64,000 nucleotides of DNA from Neisseriaceae bacterium (GTDB lineage: Bacteria; Pseudomonadota; Gammaproteobacteria; Burkholderiales; UBA11063), in NCBI GenBank assembly GCA_947446595.1, contig CANFGS010000006.1, positions 1 to 64,000 of the forward strand. The letters are read 5' to 3'. Shown here piece by piece: positions 28,721 to 37,320 of the stretch. Positions within the stretch are counted from its first letter, which is position 1. The number at the start of each line of letters is the position of its first letter. Below the pieces are notes generated by a model that did not search any database, was not told the origin of the DNA, and saw nothing but the letters and a program-made list of their open reading frames with translations. The translations under genes were made by a program, and so were the position numbers.

Positions 28721-28842
28721 CCTCAGGCTCTATTATACCATTATGAGAGAATAAATGATGATAAATTAAACTCTCGTACACTTGCTCAGTTTGCAAAAGA
28801 CTCTTTATTTATAAATTTTAATATGCATACGGAGGTGTAACC

Positions 28843-29793
28843 TTGAATAAACCATTCATCAAATTATTACTAAAACATCCTATTGCATATCACAAATGTT
28901 TTGCCGAGCTAATGAAAAGTGCGAGCGGTGGCTTATTTTTATCTCAAGTCTACTACTGGTGGAGTAATAAAAGTGGTGATTGGAATTATAAATTTAATCA
29001 AGATTTTATGGAAGAGCTTGGTTTAAGCGAATGGGAATTAAGAAAAGCTAAAGAGAAAGCGATTGAGCTGCAAATAATTGATTTTAAGTTAGGTAAAGTT
29101 GGCAAATTAGCTAATGTACCATTTTACAAAATCAATGAGGACAGCCTATTTAGCCATTTAGAACAGCTAAGTAAAATTAAACATGAGCAAGCAAATTTCT
29201 CATCCTCATTAGCTATTGAGGAATCCACACTAGGTATTGAGTATAACTCTAAAGGTCATGAGGATACCTCAACAGGTATCGAGAAATACACAACACCTCT
29301 TGAGAGTGTCTCGCAACCATTATATACAGAGATTACTACAAAAACTAACTCAGAGACTATAGCAAAAAATATAAATGCCACTAACAATAAAACTGGTGAA
29401 TTAGAAATACTACCAGAACCAGAAATAAAATCAGCATCTTGTAATAATTCTGGTGTGGTTACAAAAAATAGTGATCTTGTGTTTGATTATACTGATTTTG
29501 ATGATTTACAGGCAAAAGCGATTGAGGCTTGGTTTGTTTATCGCAAAGAAGCTAAAAAGACCTACAAGACCAAGTCCCGTTTAACCGCATTACGCAATAA
29601 GATGCTGGAACTAAAAGCATCTGATCTACTCATTGAAGCAATTAACCACAGTATTGCAATGGAGTACAGGGGATTATTTCCGCCCAATAATGCTGGGCGT
29701 TATGTACCTTCAGGTTCACCGCCTAAAAAGCAGTTTAATTATGTTCATGATTTCACCAATGAAAAGCCTGGACAACAAGTTGATACATTTTAA
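28843..29793 (+). CDS. Phage replication initiator-like protein
   Basis: 316 aa with an N-terminal winged-helix region (residues about 1-105: LKHPIAYHKCFAELM, LSQVYYWW, MEELGLSEWELRKAKEKA), the layout of phage replisome-organiser proteins that load a DnaC-like helicase loader. The middle is low in complexity, and the C-terminal 80 residues form a second small helical domain. It starts with TTG at 28843, supported by GGAGGTG five bases upstream; no ATG fits. First gene after the structured leader, directly before the DnaC-like ATPase, as expected for an initiator-loader pair. Confidence 0.7.
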   Translation: MNKPFIKLLLKHPIAYHKCFAELMKSASGGLFLSQVYYWWSNKSGDWNYKFNQDFMEELGLSEWELRKAKEKAIELQIIDFKLGKVGKLANVPFYKINEDSLFSHLEQLSKIKHEQANFSSSLAIEESTLGIEYNSKGHEDTSTGIEKYTTPLESVSQPLYTEITTKTNSETIAKNINATNNKTGELEILPEPEIKSASCNNSGVVTKNSDLVFDYTDFDDLQAKAIEAWFVYRKEAKKTYKTKSRLTALRNKMLELKASDLLIEAINHSIAMEYRGLFPPNNAGRYVPSGSPPKKQFNYVHDFTNEKPGQQVDTF

Positions 29794-29831
29794 TTACGCT
29801 AAACCATAAACCAAATATTGAGGAGTTCACC

Positions 29832-30590
29832 ATGTCAATAAAATTTACCTTTGGCATTATTGCAGAAGAACAACGAACCTGTGATAAACATAAGCAAGAG
29901 TATACTAGTCGTATGTTTATGCGTAGTGATGGTGGGGAATATTGGACTGGATGCCCTATCTGTAATGAAGAAGAACAGCGACAAAAACGTCGGCAAGAGC
30001 AACTTCAGGAACAGATCGCTTATAAACAACGCCAAATTGCCAGATTATTTAAACAATCGGCTATTCCACCACGCTTTAGTGATGATAGCTTCGACAATTA
30101 CATTGCTGATACTGCTGAGAAATCTACAGTAAAAAACTCCATGCTAGAGTTTGCAAATAATATTGCCAACAATCTAAAACTTGGGCGCAATGTCATTTTA
30201 GCGGGTAACTCAGGCAATGGTAAGACGCATTTATCAGTTGCTACCGCTAAAACCGCTATTAATGGTGGTCATACCGCATTATTCACAACTGTTGGCGAAA
30301 TGATCGACAAAATCAATGAAGCTGGCTGGAATAAAGCTACTGCAATTGATAACTATACCGTACCCGATTTGCTAATTTTAGATGAAGTTACCTACACGCT
30401 TAATAGCGAAGAGCAAAAAAACCTGTTTAAGGTTATCAATAAGCGTTATGAGCAAGTTCGTTCCACTATTATACAAACTAATTTACCCATGCCTGATCTT
30501 AAAAATGTGCTGGGTGAACGCATTATTGATCGCCTACGTGAGAATGGTGGAGTTGTGCTTTATTTTACATGGGAGAGTTATCGCAAATGA
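29832..30590 (+). CDS. DnaC-like helicase-loader ATPase
   Basis: 252 aa. N-terminal zinc-binding region (CDKHKQEY and CPIC, about residues 17-44), then an AAA+ domain with Walker A GNSGNGKT near 124-131, Walker B LLILDEV and the arginine region GERIIDRLREN. Such proteins load the replicative helicase at the origin melted by the initiator. GAGGAG before the ATG. Its stop overlaps the RusA start (ATGA). Confidence 0.88.
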   Translation: MSIKFTFGIIAEEQRTCDKHKQEYTSRMFMRSDGGEYWTGCPICNEEEQRQKRRQEQLQEQIAYKQRQIARLFKQSAIPPRFSDDSFDNYIADTAEKSTVKNSMLEFANNIANNLKLGRNVILAGNSGNGKTHLSVATAKTAINGGHTALFTTVGEMIDKINEAGWNKATAIDNYTVPDLLILDEVTYTLNSEEQKNLFKVINKRYEQVRSTIIQTNLPMPDLKNVLGERIIDRLRENGGVVLYFTWESYRK

Positions 30591-30967
30591 ATAACACCAA
30601 TTATACCCATAGCATTACGATGCCATACCCAATTAGCACAAATCGCTATTACCGTAACCTTCAGCATATTACTACTTTATCTAAAGAAGGTCGATTATTT
30701 AAACAAACAGTTAGGTTGGCAAATTTGCGCATTAAGCCAATTTTGGATGATGTGGTGCTAAACATTACTATCCACCCAAAACAGAAAAAAGATGGCGGTG
30801 CTTATAACCAGATTATTGACCTTGATAATGGGCTCAAGTGTATTTTAGATAGTCTGATTGGAGTTGTTTACCATGATGACAAGCAAGTTAAGGGATTACA
30901 TGTTGACTATGGTTCATCAAAAGTTGGTGGTGCAGCCACAGTTTTAGTCAGTAAATTTGTAGTGTAG
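30587..30967 (+). CDS. rusA: RusA-family Holliday-junction resolvase
   Basis: 126 aa from ATG 30587. Cuts four-way junctions made during recombination or replication. Family features: start SITMPYPISTNRYYR, then the acidic patch DLDNGLKCILDSLIGVVYHDDKQV with the catalytic aspartates, and a short basic C-terminus. I prefer the ATGA-coupled start to the ATG 18 bases upstream inside the loader gene. Confidence 0.92.
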   Translation: MNNTNYTHSITMPYPISTNRYYRNLQHITTLSKEGRLFKQTVRLANLRIKPILDDVVLNITIHPKQKKDGGAYNQIIDLDNGLKCILDSLIGVVYHDDKQVKGLHVDYGSSKVGGAATVLVSKFVV

Positions 30968-30979
30968 GTTACCTATTAA

Positions 30980-31855
30980 ATGCAACATTTAATCAATAAG
31001 ATTCATCATGCCAATTGTTTTGATGTTTTGGCTCAAATACCAGACAATAGTATTGACTTGGTATTAACTGACCCACCATATCTAACTACCAAATTGGAGT
31101 ATGATGTTTTGGCAGCTAAAACCCTTGATTTGAACAAGTGGTTTGCTGAGATTATTCGTGTTGCTAAACCAACTGCACCAATATTGATTTTTAGTAGTGG
31201 CAAATTTACCTACAGGATGGTCAATATTGGCTGGCAATATTTTAGGTATGAGCTTATCTGGGATAAAGTTAATAAGGTAACAGGTGCATTAGATTCAAAC
31301 TCCCGACCATTATTAAACCATGAATTTGTATTGTATTTTAGTAAAAACTTTGTACGTGGGAGCAATAAAAGCAATTTGGAGCGTAATGTTTATAACCATG
31401 AAGTGCTTGTTTCAAAAACTGATATTAAGAAAAATCGTGGCTTAACTTTATACGGCAAACACAATGGTTTTGAATATAAAAAACTCAATGATAAAAAATA
31501 TCCAAAGAGCATATTGCGTTATAACAAACCCAATATTAAGTGGACGCATCCATCTGAGAAACCTTTCGGGCTAATTGAACGCCTAATTTGCCTATATTCT
31601 CACCCAAATAGCATTGTGCTAGATACTTTTTCTGGTAGTGGCGTAGTTGCTCATGCGTGTATTTTAAATGATAGAAACTTTATTGCTACCGAACTGGATG
31701 CCAAGTTCCATGCGGGTTCAATTAAGCGATTAAGTAACTGCATGTTTGCAAGTCAGGTTATTGCTAATAATGAATTTAATGCACTAGAACCAATTTGCGA
31801 CGCACTGCGTCGTGATTTTAAAGTTAGTAATCATGAAGCACCAAACCATTTATAA
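30980..31855 (+). CDS. Phage DNA methyltransferase, beta-class
   Basis: 291 aa. Catalytic TDPPY at residues 30-34 comes before the SAM-binding DTFSGSGVVAHA (about 215), the beta-class order for N6-adenine or N4-cytosine enzymes. LIWDKVNKVTGAL is the following motif. It stands alone in the replication operon with no partner nuclease, so it probably protects phage DNA from host restriction or serves regulation. Specificity cannot be read from sequence. Confidence 0.9.
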   Translation: MQHLINKIHHANCFDVLAQIPDNSIDLVLTDPPYLTTKLEYDVLAAKTLDLNKWFAEIIRVAKPTAPILIFSSGKFTYRMVNIGWQYFRYELIWDKVNKVTGALDSNSRPLLNHEFVLYFSKNFVRGSNKSNLERNVYNHEVLVSKTDIKKNRGLTLYGKHNGFEYKKLNDKKYPKSILRYNKPNIKWTHPSEKPFGLIERLICLYSHPNSIVLDTFSGSGVVAHACILNDRNFIATELDAKFHAGSIKRLSNCMFASQVIANNEFNALEPICDALRRDFKVSNHEAPNHL

Positions 31856-32198
31856 AGAACTAGGTATTAGCTATAAGAACTATACCAAACTGCGCAATAA
31901 ATACAGATTCTTTGCGTACATTACCGATTTATTAACACTGGATTATGTGCTAAACCTTGATGGTGATCTGGCTAATAACCTACTGAGGGATTTAAAAGAA
32001 ATACTACAGCACAAAGCGGTATTGCGAGGCTTAGACTTGGCTTTATTTGGTAGTTTACGCTGTTTTAGTTTAGATAATTTGCAACTTATCCGTAGCTTGG
32101 CGGAAGCAACTAATCGTTACCAATCACATAAATGGCAGTACGGTAGTCCAGATATTGGGCATACTGGTACTGGAGATAAAAATGTCATCAATATATAG
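31833..32198 (+). CDS. Hypothetical phage protein
   Basis: 121 aa from ATG 31833 (MKHQTIYKELGIS); an ATG seven codons upstream would overlap the methyltransferase more. Helical, no family recognised; the N-terminal KELGISYKNYTKLRNKYRF could be a helix-turn-helix. Overlaps both neighbours slightly, so it is read as part of the operon. Confidence 0.5.
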   Translation: MKHQTIYKELGISYKNYTKLRNKYRFFAYITDLLTLDYVLNLDGDLANNLLRDLKEILQHKAVLRGLDLALFGSLRCFSLDNLQLIRSLAEATNRYQSHKWQYGSPDIGHTGTGDKNVINI

Positions 32199-33711
32199 CC
32201 TAATTCAAAGCATTTACCAGATTGGCAATATGCTGGTATATAACGGTAAGAATATCCTGCTTGATGGTAAAAACGCCTATGAAGCATTACAAACTTACTT
32301 AACCGCACGTGAGCTAGAATTACTAAATCAACATATTACTGACTATTTTTATGGTGATGTAGCCGAATATAACAAGCATTTAATTGCAACTGGTCGGGAT
32401 AAATTAGCGGGTTATGAGTTTGCTGTGGTAGCTAAAGAACATGGCTTGGATGTTTATGTAAAAACCAACCCAAACACCAACGAGCTTAAATACCTGACCT
32501 CCACTATTGAAGAACGCCACTTACAAAAGCTATACAACTATATGCTCTATGTTGCCAATAATCAAAACATTGCCCATATGCCTGAGAAAATTGCTAAAAA
32601 ATATTTGCAAGATTTAATCAGGAGCAAGAGCTTCCATATCAACGTACCCAATATTGTATCCATAAGCAATTCTACCAATGAATACTGCTTTAGCTATATA
32701 CCACTGGAGCAAATCCGAGAGCTAAACAAAAATAACCAAACCCCCGCATGGGATAACTTTTTACTCCAGTTTAATCTTGAAGTTGAGCGTGAACTATTTA
32801 TGGCGTTTGTCTATAGCATATTTAAAGCGGATAATTTTGGTCGGCAAATACTCTGGTTACAAGGTGCAGGACTAAGCGGTAAGTCAACCGTAGTTAATGT
32901 TATTGCTGATGAACTAAAACGCTACGGTGAGCATTTAGTTAGAACCATTGCGGGTAGATTCAACTTTGATAAATATGGCTTTGATGGTTTAGATCAGGCT
33001 CGTTTATCTATTGTATCCGATACCAAAGAGCGAGCATTATTATCCCGCCCAGAAATATTGCAAATCACGGGTAATGATTATGTTCATGTACAAGGTAAAT
33101 TTAAGCAAGCTAAAACCATCAAGATATTTAACAAAGTTATTGCCGTGAGCAATGTGTCACCGTTTGTGAGCATCAGCAAATTACATGAAACCAGCCGAAT
33201 GCTGTATTTGAGGTTGGATACTGAGCTATGCAAACAACGGTTTAACTTTTGGTACAAAAATAATAGCAATAATGACAGAGGTGACTGGAAATCTCAACTA
33301 CATAAAGAGTTTGACAAATTTTTAGCTAACTGTGCCGATTATTATTACAAATATTTAGCTACTGATGGTAGCTTTCAAATACCACCAGAGTTATGGAATA
33401 AGCTGGAGGAAAACAGCATTAGCAGTTACCGTAATGTAGTTAAAGCATTTGTGGATAATTGCCTTGCACACATTGATGGTAAGCGTATCTCGCTTAAGTC
33501 TGCTCAAGAAAAACTAAAGAAGTTCACTAATGTAAAAAGCGTCACTACTGTTTTGGCAATGGAGCTATACCAGACATTGGAATCTGAAGGCTATCGCATT
33601 GAGACTTTGCAAAATAAATCAGTAAAAATCATGGCAATTATGAACTGCCAATTTAAAAATGACCATCTAACTTTTGAACAACTACAAAAACAACTATTGG
33701 ATAAGGAGTAA
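32182..33711 (+). CDS. Phage SF3-type helicase (primase-helicase like)
   Basis: 509 aa from ATG 32182, with GGAGAT seven bases upstream. P-loop ATPase with Walker A GAGLSGKST near residue 228, Walker B-like ARLSIVSDTKE and the following ITGNDYVHVQGKF and KVIAVSNVSPFV blocks, characteristic of D5/DUF5906-type superfamily 3 helicases used in phage replication. The N-terminal 200 residues contain no recognisable primase motif. Overlaps the preceding small gene by 17 bases. Confidence 0.8.
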   Translation: MSSIYSLIQSIYQIGNMLVYNGKNILLDGKNAYEALQTYLTARELELLNQHITDYFYGDVAEYNKHLIATGRDKLAGYEFAVVAKEHGLDVYVKTNPNTNELKYLTSTIEERHLQKLYNYMLYVANNQNIAHMPEKIAKKYLQDLIRSKSFHINVPNIVSISNSTNEYCFSYIPLEQIRELNKNNQTPAWDNFLLQFNLEVERELFMAFVYSIFKADNFGRQILWLQGAGLSGKSTVVNVIADELKRYGEHLVRTIAGRFNFDKYGFDGLDQARLSIVSDTKERALLSRPEILQITGNDYVHVQGKFKQAKTIKIFNKVIAVSNVSPFVSISKLHETSRMLYLRLDTELCKQRFNFWYKNNSNNDRGDWKSQLHKEFDKFLANCADYYYKYLATDGSFQIPPELWNKLEENSISSYRNVVKAFVDNCLAHIDGKRISLKSAQEKLKKFTNVKSVTTVLAMELYQTLESEGYRIETLQNKSVKIMAIMNCQFKNDHLTFEQLQKQLLDKE

Positions 33712-33716
33712 ATGTA

Positions 33717-34466
33717 ATGGCAACAGAAACATTGGAATTGCAACCAGTTGAGAGCAACCGAGATATTGAGAACAAATATCGGGATGAGTTACTAACCTTT
33801 TTTAGCAGTGGCATATTTTTATTTGACACCAAAATTGGTGACAACCAGCATACTAATCCAATTAAATTACAAAATGCATTGGTTGATTATTATTCAAACG
33901 ATAAACTTAAAAAAATGACTAAACGCCTATTTGACGCAGTAAATAGCTACCATAAGGCGGAATTTGACCATCAAATCAACACTTCCACAGATAAAAAAGT
34001 ATCCCATGTTGACAATAGCCAGCCGTATCAGAGCTACACCGAACAATTGCAGTTTATGAATTACACCGTGACTAAAAATCTACGAGATGATTTTATCTAC
34101 GGCATTATGCTATCACTACTGATGCAGGAATTATTTAACACACCTAAACAGGTAGAAAATCAAATCATTAGTGAAGCAGTTAATAAAATCAATGACCGTA
34201 TTGAAATTATATCCAGCGACCAGGTTATCAAGATTACTCAAGGCTTAACCATAGTCAAATGTAAGGCATTAGGTTTAAATCAGTATAAATGGCAAACAAT
34301 GGAAGATGATCGGGTACGCCCAACCCATGAAGCCAATAATCAAAAGGTATTTGATTGGGATAACCCACCAGAGAAAACGGGACATCCTGGTACTGAGATT
34401 AATTGTCGGTGCAAGCCAGTAATTATTGTGGATAGAACTATGGCTAGTTTACTTGACTTAATGTAA
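33717..34466 (+). CDS. Phage head morphogenesis protein, SPP1 gp7/Mu F-like
   Basis: 249 aa. The C-terminal block WQTMEDDRVRPTHEANNQK...GHPGTEINCRCKPV is the minor head protein signature, with His and Cys residues. The protein is thought to help start capsid assembly or to be injected with DNA. Its place, ahead of the small terminase rather than after the portal, is unusual. AAGGAG precedes the ATG by about 8 bases. Confidence 0.82.
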   Translation: MATETLELQPVESNRDIENKYRDELLTFFSSGIFLFDTKIGDNQHTNPIKLQNALVDYYSNDKLKKMTKRLFDAVNSYHKAEFDHQINTSTDKKVSHVDNSQPYQSYTEQLQFMNYTVTKNLRDDFIYGIMLSLLMQELFNTPKQVENQIISEAVNKINDRIEIISSDQVIKITQGLTIVKCKALGLNQYKWQTMEDDRVRPTHEANNQKVFDWDNPPEKTGHPGTEINCRCKPVIIVDRTMASLLDLM

Positions 34467-34528
34467 ATCCAAAGCCAGAACTACCGTTAGAAACTGAAGT
34501 AAGAGAAGCATTTAACTATAATTGCGTT

Positions 34529-34996
34529 ATGATGAGAAATATAGAAAACCCCAGATTAGCGAATAAAAAAGCAAAAAATATTAATGCAGTTAATACCCAG
34601 TTTAATCCTGATTACTGTGGGCTATTAATTGAGCATTGCGAAAGTGGGCATTCTCTAGAGACATTTGCTGGAGCTTATAACATTAGCCCAGACAAGATTG
34701 TGCAGTGGGCAATGGAATATCCAGACTTTAAAGATGCCGCTAAAATTGCCTTAACCAAGCAAATGTATTACTGGGAATGCCAGCTACTGGAAGGTATGCG
34801 TTCAGGCGAAAAGTCGCAAATAGAATGTGCCAAGTTGATGATAACCAGCTTTAAAAATGTAACCGAAAACAAGATACGTGAGAGCCTATACGATGACTAC
34901 AAAGAACAAAAAAACGAAAAACTCCGCACAACTGATACTGATTTAGCCAAAGAGCTTCAGGCTAAGTTAACTAAATTAGAGGAAATTAATAAGTAA
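34529..34996 (+). CDS. Terminase small subunit-like protein
   Basis: 155 aa: an N-terminal helix-turn-helix (GHSLETFAGAYNISPDKIVQWAMEYPDFKDA), a middle helical part (YYWECQLLEGMRSG) and a charged coiled-coil tail, as in DNA-recognising small terminase subunits. Two genes before the large subunit. The frame stays open upstream of the ATG to about 34467, so an unrecognised earlier start cannot be excluded. Confidence 0.65.
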   Translation: MMRNIENPRLANKKAKNINAVNTQFNPDYCGLLIEHCESGHSLETFAGAYNISPDKIVQWAMEYPDFKDAAKIALTKQMYYWECQLLEGMRSGEKSQIECAKLMITSFKNVTENKIRESLYDDYKEQKNEKLRTTDTDLAKELQAKLTKLEEINK

Positions 34997-34997
34997 A

Positions 34998-35354
34998 ATG
35001 AATGCTCCAGATAGAGACACTCAATTAGCAAGACGGATATATAGGCTACCTACAGCCTATAAAACCGTTATATTGCAATTAGTCTCTAAATGTGAGGATT
35101 TACGTACCAAAGATTGTATAGAGCGACATTTACAAAATGCTAACAGTATTATTGGTTCATGCATGATGGATGATGGTTATCAAAAATTACCCAAAGTTAA
35201 AACCAAATATTACTTCATTGATAAACACGATAATAACCGCCTAACCATTGAGCAAATGGCACGCAAATTTAACAAATCCACCAAAACTATTTATTACTGG
35301 GTATACACCAAATACCAATTTTTATTTAACAATTATGAGGTTACGAGAGAATGA
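34998..35354 (+). CDS. Helix-turn-helix phage protein of unknown role
   Basis: 118 aa. The C-terminal NNRLTIEQMARKFNKSTKTIYYWV is a clear helix-turn-helix. The N-terminal helical region (YKTVILQLVSKCEDLRTKDCIERH) is unrecognised. Its position in the late region before terL allows a late-gene regulator or packaging accessory; neither can be shown. Confidence 0.5.
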   Translation: MNAPDRDTQLARRIYRLPTAYKTVILQLVSKCEDLRTKDCIERHLQNANSIIGSCMMDDGYQKLPKVKTKYYFIDKHDNNRLTIEQMARKFNKSTKTIYYWVYTKYQFLFNNYEVTRE

Positions 35355-35689
35355 GTAATTTAAATACACAACCAGTATCGTTAACTCCAATATTAGGTAC
35401 TCCATTACTGTACCAAGTCAATGCTGATACTACTGGTAAGGCTGTTCCAATTCAAAATCAAAGGCTGCATAACTTAGCTGTACAAGGGGCAAACTTTGGC
35501 AGTGGTACAGTTGCAATTGAGTGGTCACTGGATGGTACAACTTGGAGTCCATCATTAGGTACAGATGGTAAGGCAATAACCTTTACCCAAAATGGCTTAG
35601 TTGGTAGTTTATCAATTAATGGTATTTATTTGCGAGCTAGTTTATCAGGTAGTACTGGTGCGCAAAATGTAACCGTAACCCTTAATTAG
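35351..35689 (+). CDS. Small beta-rich structural protein
   Basis: 112 aa, coupled to the preceding gene by ATGA. Ser/Thr/Gly-rich beta-sandwich-like sequence (AIEWSLDGTTWSPSLG, LRASLSGSTGAQNVTVTLN), resembling head-fibre or decoration proteins that are often encoded near terminase in phages. No catalytic motif. Function inferred from composition and position only. Confidence 0.45.
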   Translation: MSNLNTQPVSLTPILGTPLLYQVNADTTGKAVPIQNQRLHNLAVQGANFGSGTVAIEWSLDGTTWSPSLGTDGKAITFTQNGLVGSLSINGIYLRASLSGSTGAQNVTVTLN

Positions 35690-35703
35690 CATCAATATTA
35701 GCC

Positions 35704-37320
35704 ATGCACCAAATAAAGCTAATTCTGGATAAAATCAAGCATGGTACTGCAACCAATAGTGAAATTGAGTTAGCTAATAGCTGGCTACTATTACAAAAAA
35801 TAAATAACTTTGCTAACTTTTGCAAATTCATGATACCTGAATTTGATTGGCAATGGTATCACGACATCATTATGAATAAAATACAGCAGTTAATTGATGT
35901 TGGGCGTGGTAATTTGATTATTGAGATGCCACAACAACACGGAAAAACAGTTGTGGCAGGAGTATTACTGACCAGTTATATTTTTGGTCGCTTTCCTGAG
36001 AAGCGATTGGTTTATGCCACCTATAATGAAGAGCGTGCCAAGGACGTAGTACAAAACGAAATCTTGCCCATGATTATGTCGGATATTTATTCACAGGTAT
36101 TTCCTGAGAGTAAAATCAAATGGAATGTTGAGGAAGAGTTAGATAGTAAGATCAAGAAAAAGAAAGAAGCCACAGCTCTGGGATTTAGTAACGTTAATTC
36201 TAATCGTGGTGGTTTTAAAGCTGCTGGACGCAGAACCATGCTAACTGGTAAACCAGCACATCTACTTATTATTGATGATTATTTCAAAGATGATTCAGAA
36301 GCATTTAGCCCTAAAATTAGAGACCAGGTTTGGAATTGGTATGCAACAACTGCTCGTACTCGTCAGCAAGTTAATACTATAAAAATCGTATTTGCTACCC
36401 GTTGGCATAGTGATGATTTAATCGGTAGAATTAAAAAAGAAAGTTTACTCAATAGAGACAATCCAGACTATATTCAATGGGATATTTTAACTTTCCCTGC
36501 ATTAAAAGAAGCTCATCACGCTAATTATGAGTATGACAAGCGTAAGATTGGCGAATATCTAGATGTTAACAAAAAACACTTATACGCTGAATTTAAGACA
36601 GACATTCGTGCTTGGCGTGCGCTATGCCAACAAGAGCCGCTGGATGAGAAGGGCTTAATATTCCAGCGTGATTATTTCCACCAATACGAACAATTGCCTG
36701 AAATACAGCAAGTGTATATTTCAATTGATACCAATTTTACTAAAACTGCCAAGCATGGTGATGATTGCGGCATTACTGTATGGGGAACTAATAATCATCG
36801 CTATTATTTACTGGATTTTTACAATGCTAAATACAATTTTATTGAGCTAAAAAATAAGGTGGTAGACCTAATTAAGATTTACCCCAATTATGCTGGCATA
36901 TTGGTAGAACTAAAAGCTAATGGTGCAGCACTAGTAGATGAACTAAACCAATACTTCCCTAGAGTTTATGGCATTGACCCAGAAAATAAAAGCAAATTAC
37001 AGCGGGCGCAGTATGTACTGGATGAATTTGTAAATAACCGAGTATTCGTGCCAACTAAGCAATTACAACCAAGAATTGATTTTTATATCGAGCAACTATG
37101 CCAATTCACTGGGCAAAAAGATGGCGTGGATGATCTGGTGGATAGTACCACCATGTTTTTAGGTTATGTGAAGCACACTATTATTCGCATACCTAGCCTT
37201 GAGAGCTTAAATAAGCTGGCAATACCTAATTTGGCTAATAAACTCTTCGGCAAGCCAAGAATGAGCAAAATAAATGCTACTGTAACCTCAAGTGGTTTTA
37301 GTCGGAGACGATTATGGTAG
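35704..37320 (+). CDS. Terminase large subunit
   Basis: Packaging motor and nuclease. 538 aa. ATPase domain: Walker A MPQQHGKT at 75-82, Walker B HLLIIDDYFKD with an acidic pair, and coupling motif FATRWHSDDL. RNaseH-like nuclease: SIDTNFTKTAKHGDDCGITV, with further acidic residues towards the end (KDGVDDLVDS). Its stop overlaps the portal start by seven bases. Confidence 0.95.
   Translation: MHQIKLILDKIKHGTATNSEIELANSWLLLQKINNFANFCKFMIPEFDWQWYHDIIMNKIQQLIDVGRGNLIIEMPQQHGKTVVAGVLLTSYIFGRFPEKRLVYATYNEERAKDVVQNEILPMIMSDIYSQVFPESKIKWNVEEELDSKIKKKKEATALGFSNVNSNRGGFKAAGRRTMLTGKPAHLLIIDDYFKDDSEAFSPKIRDQVWNWYATTARTRQQVNTIKIVFATRWHSDDLIGRIKKESLLNRDNPDYIQWDILTFPALKEAHHANYEYDKRKIGEYLDVNKKHLYAEFKTDIRAWRALCQQEPLDEKGLIFQRDYFHQYEQLPEIQQVYISIDTNFTKTAKHGDDCGITVWGTNNHRYYLLDFYNAKYNFIELKNKVVDLIKIYPNYAGILVELKANGAALVDELNQYFPRVYGIDPENKSKLQRAQYVLDEFVNNRVFVPTKQLQPRIDFYIEQLCQFTGQKDGVDDLVDSTTMFLGYVKHTIIRIPSLESLNKLAIPNLANKLFGKPRMSKINATVTSSGFSRRRLW

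Noticed and set aside
28572-28754. 60-codon plus-strand frame in the pR leader, possible cro
   Set aside because: It would start with TTG inside the operator, has no ribosome binding site, no helix-turn-helix, and runs through both hairpins. The region is better explained as structured leader.
34467-34528. Similarity between this gap (PELPLET if translated) and 42252-42314 (PESPLET)
   Set aside because: Only about 20 bases, with mismatches and no shared start. I could not tell a relic from chance.
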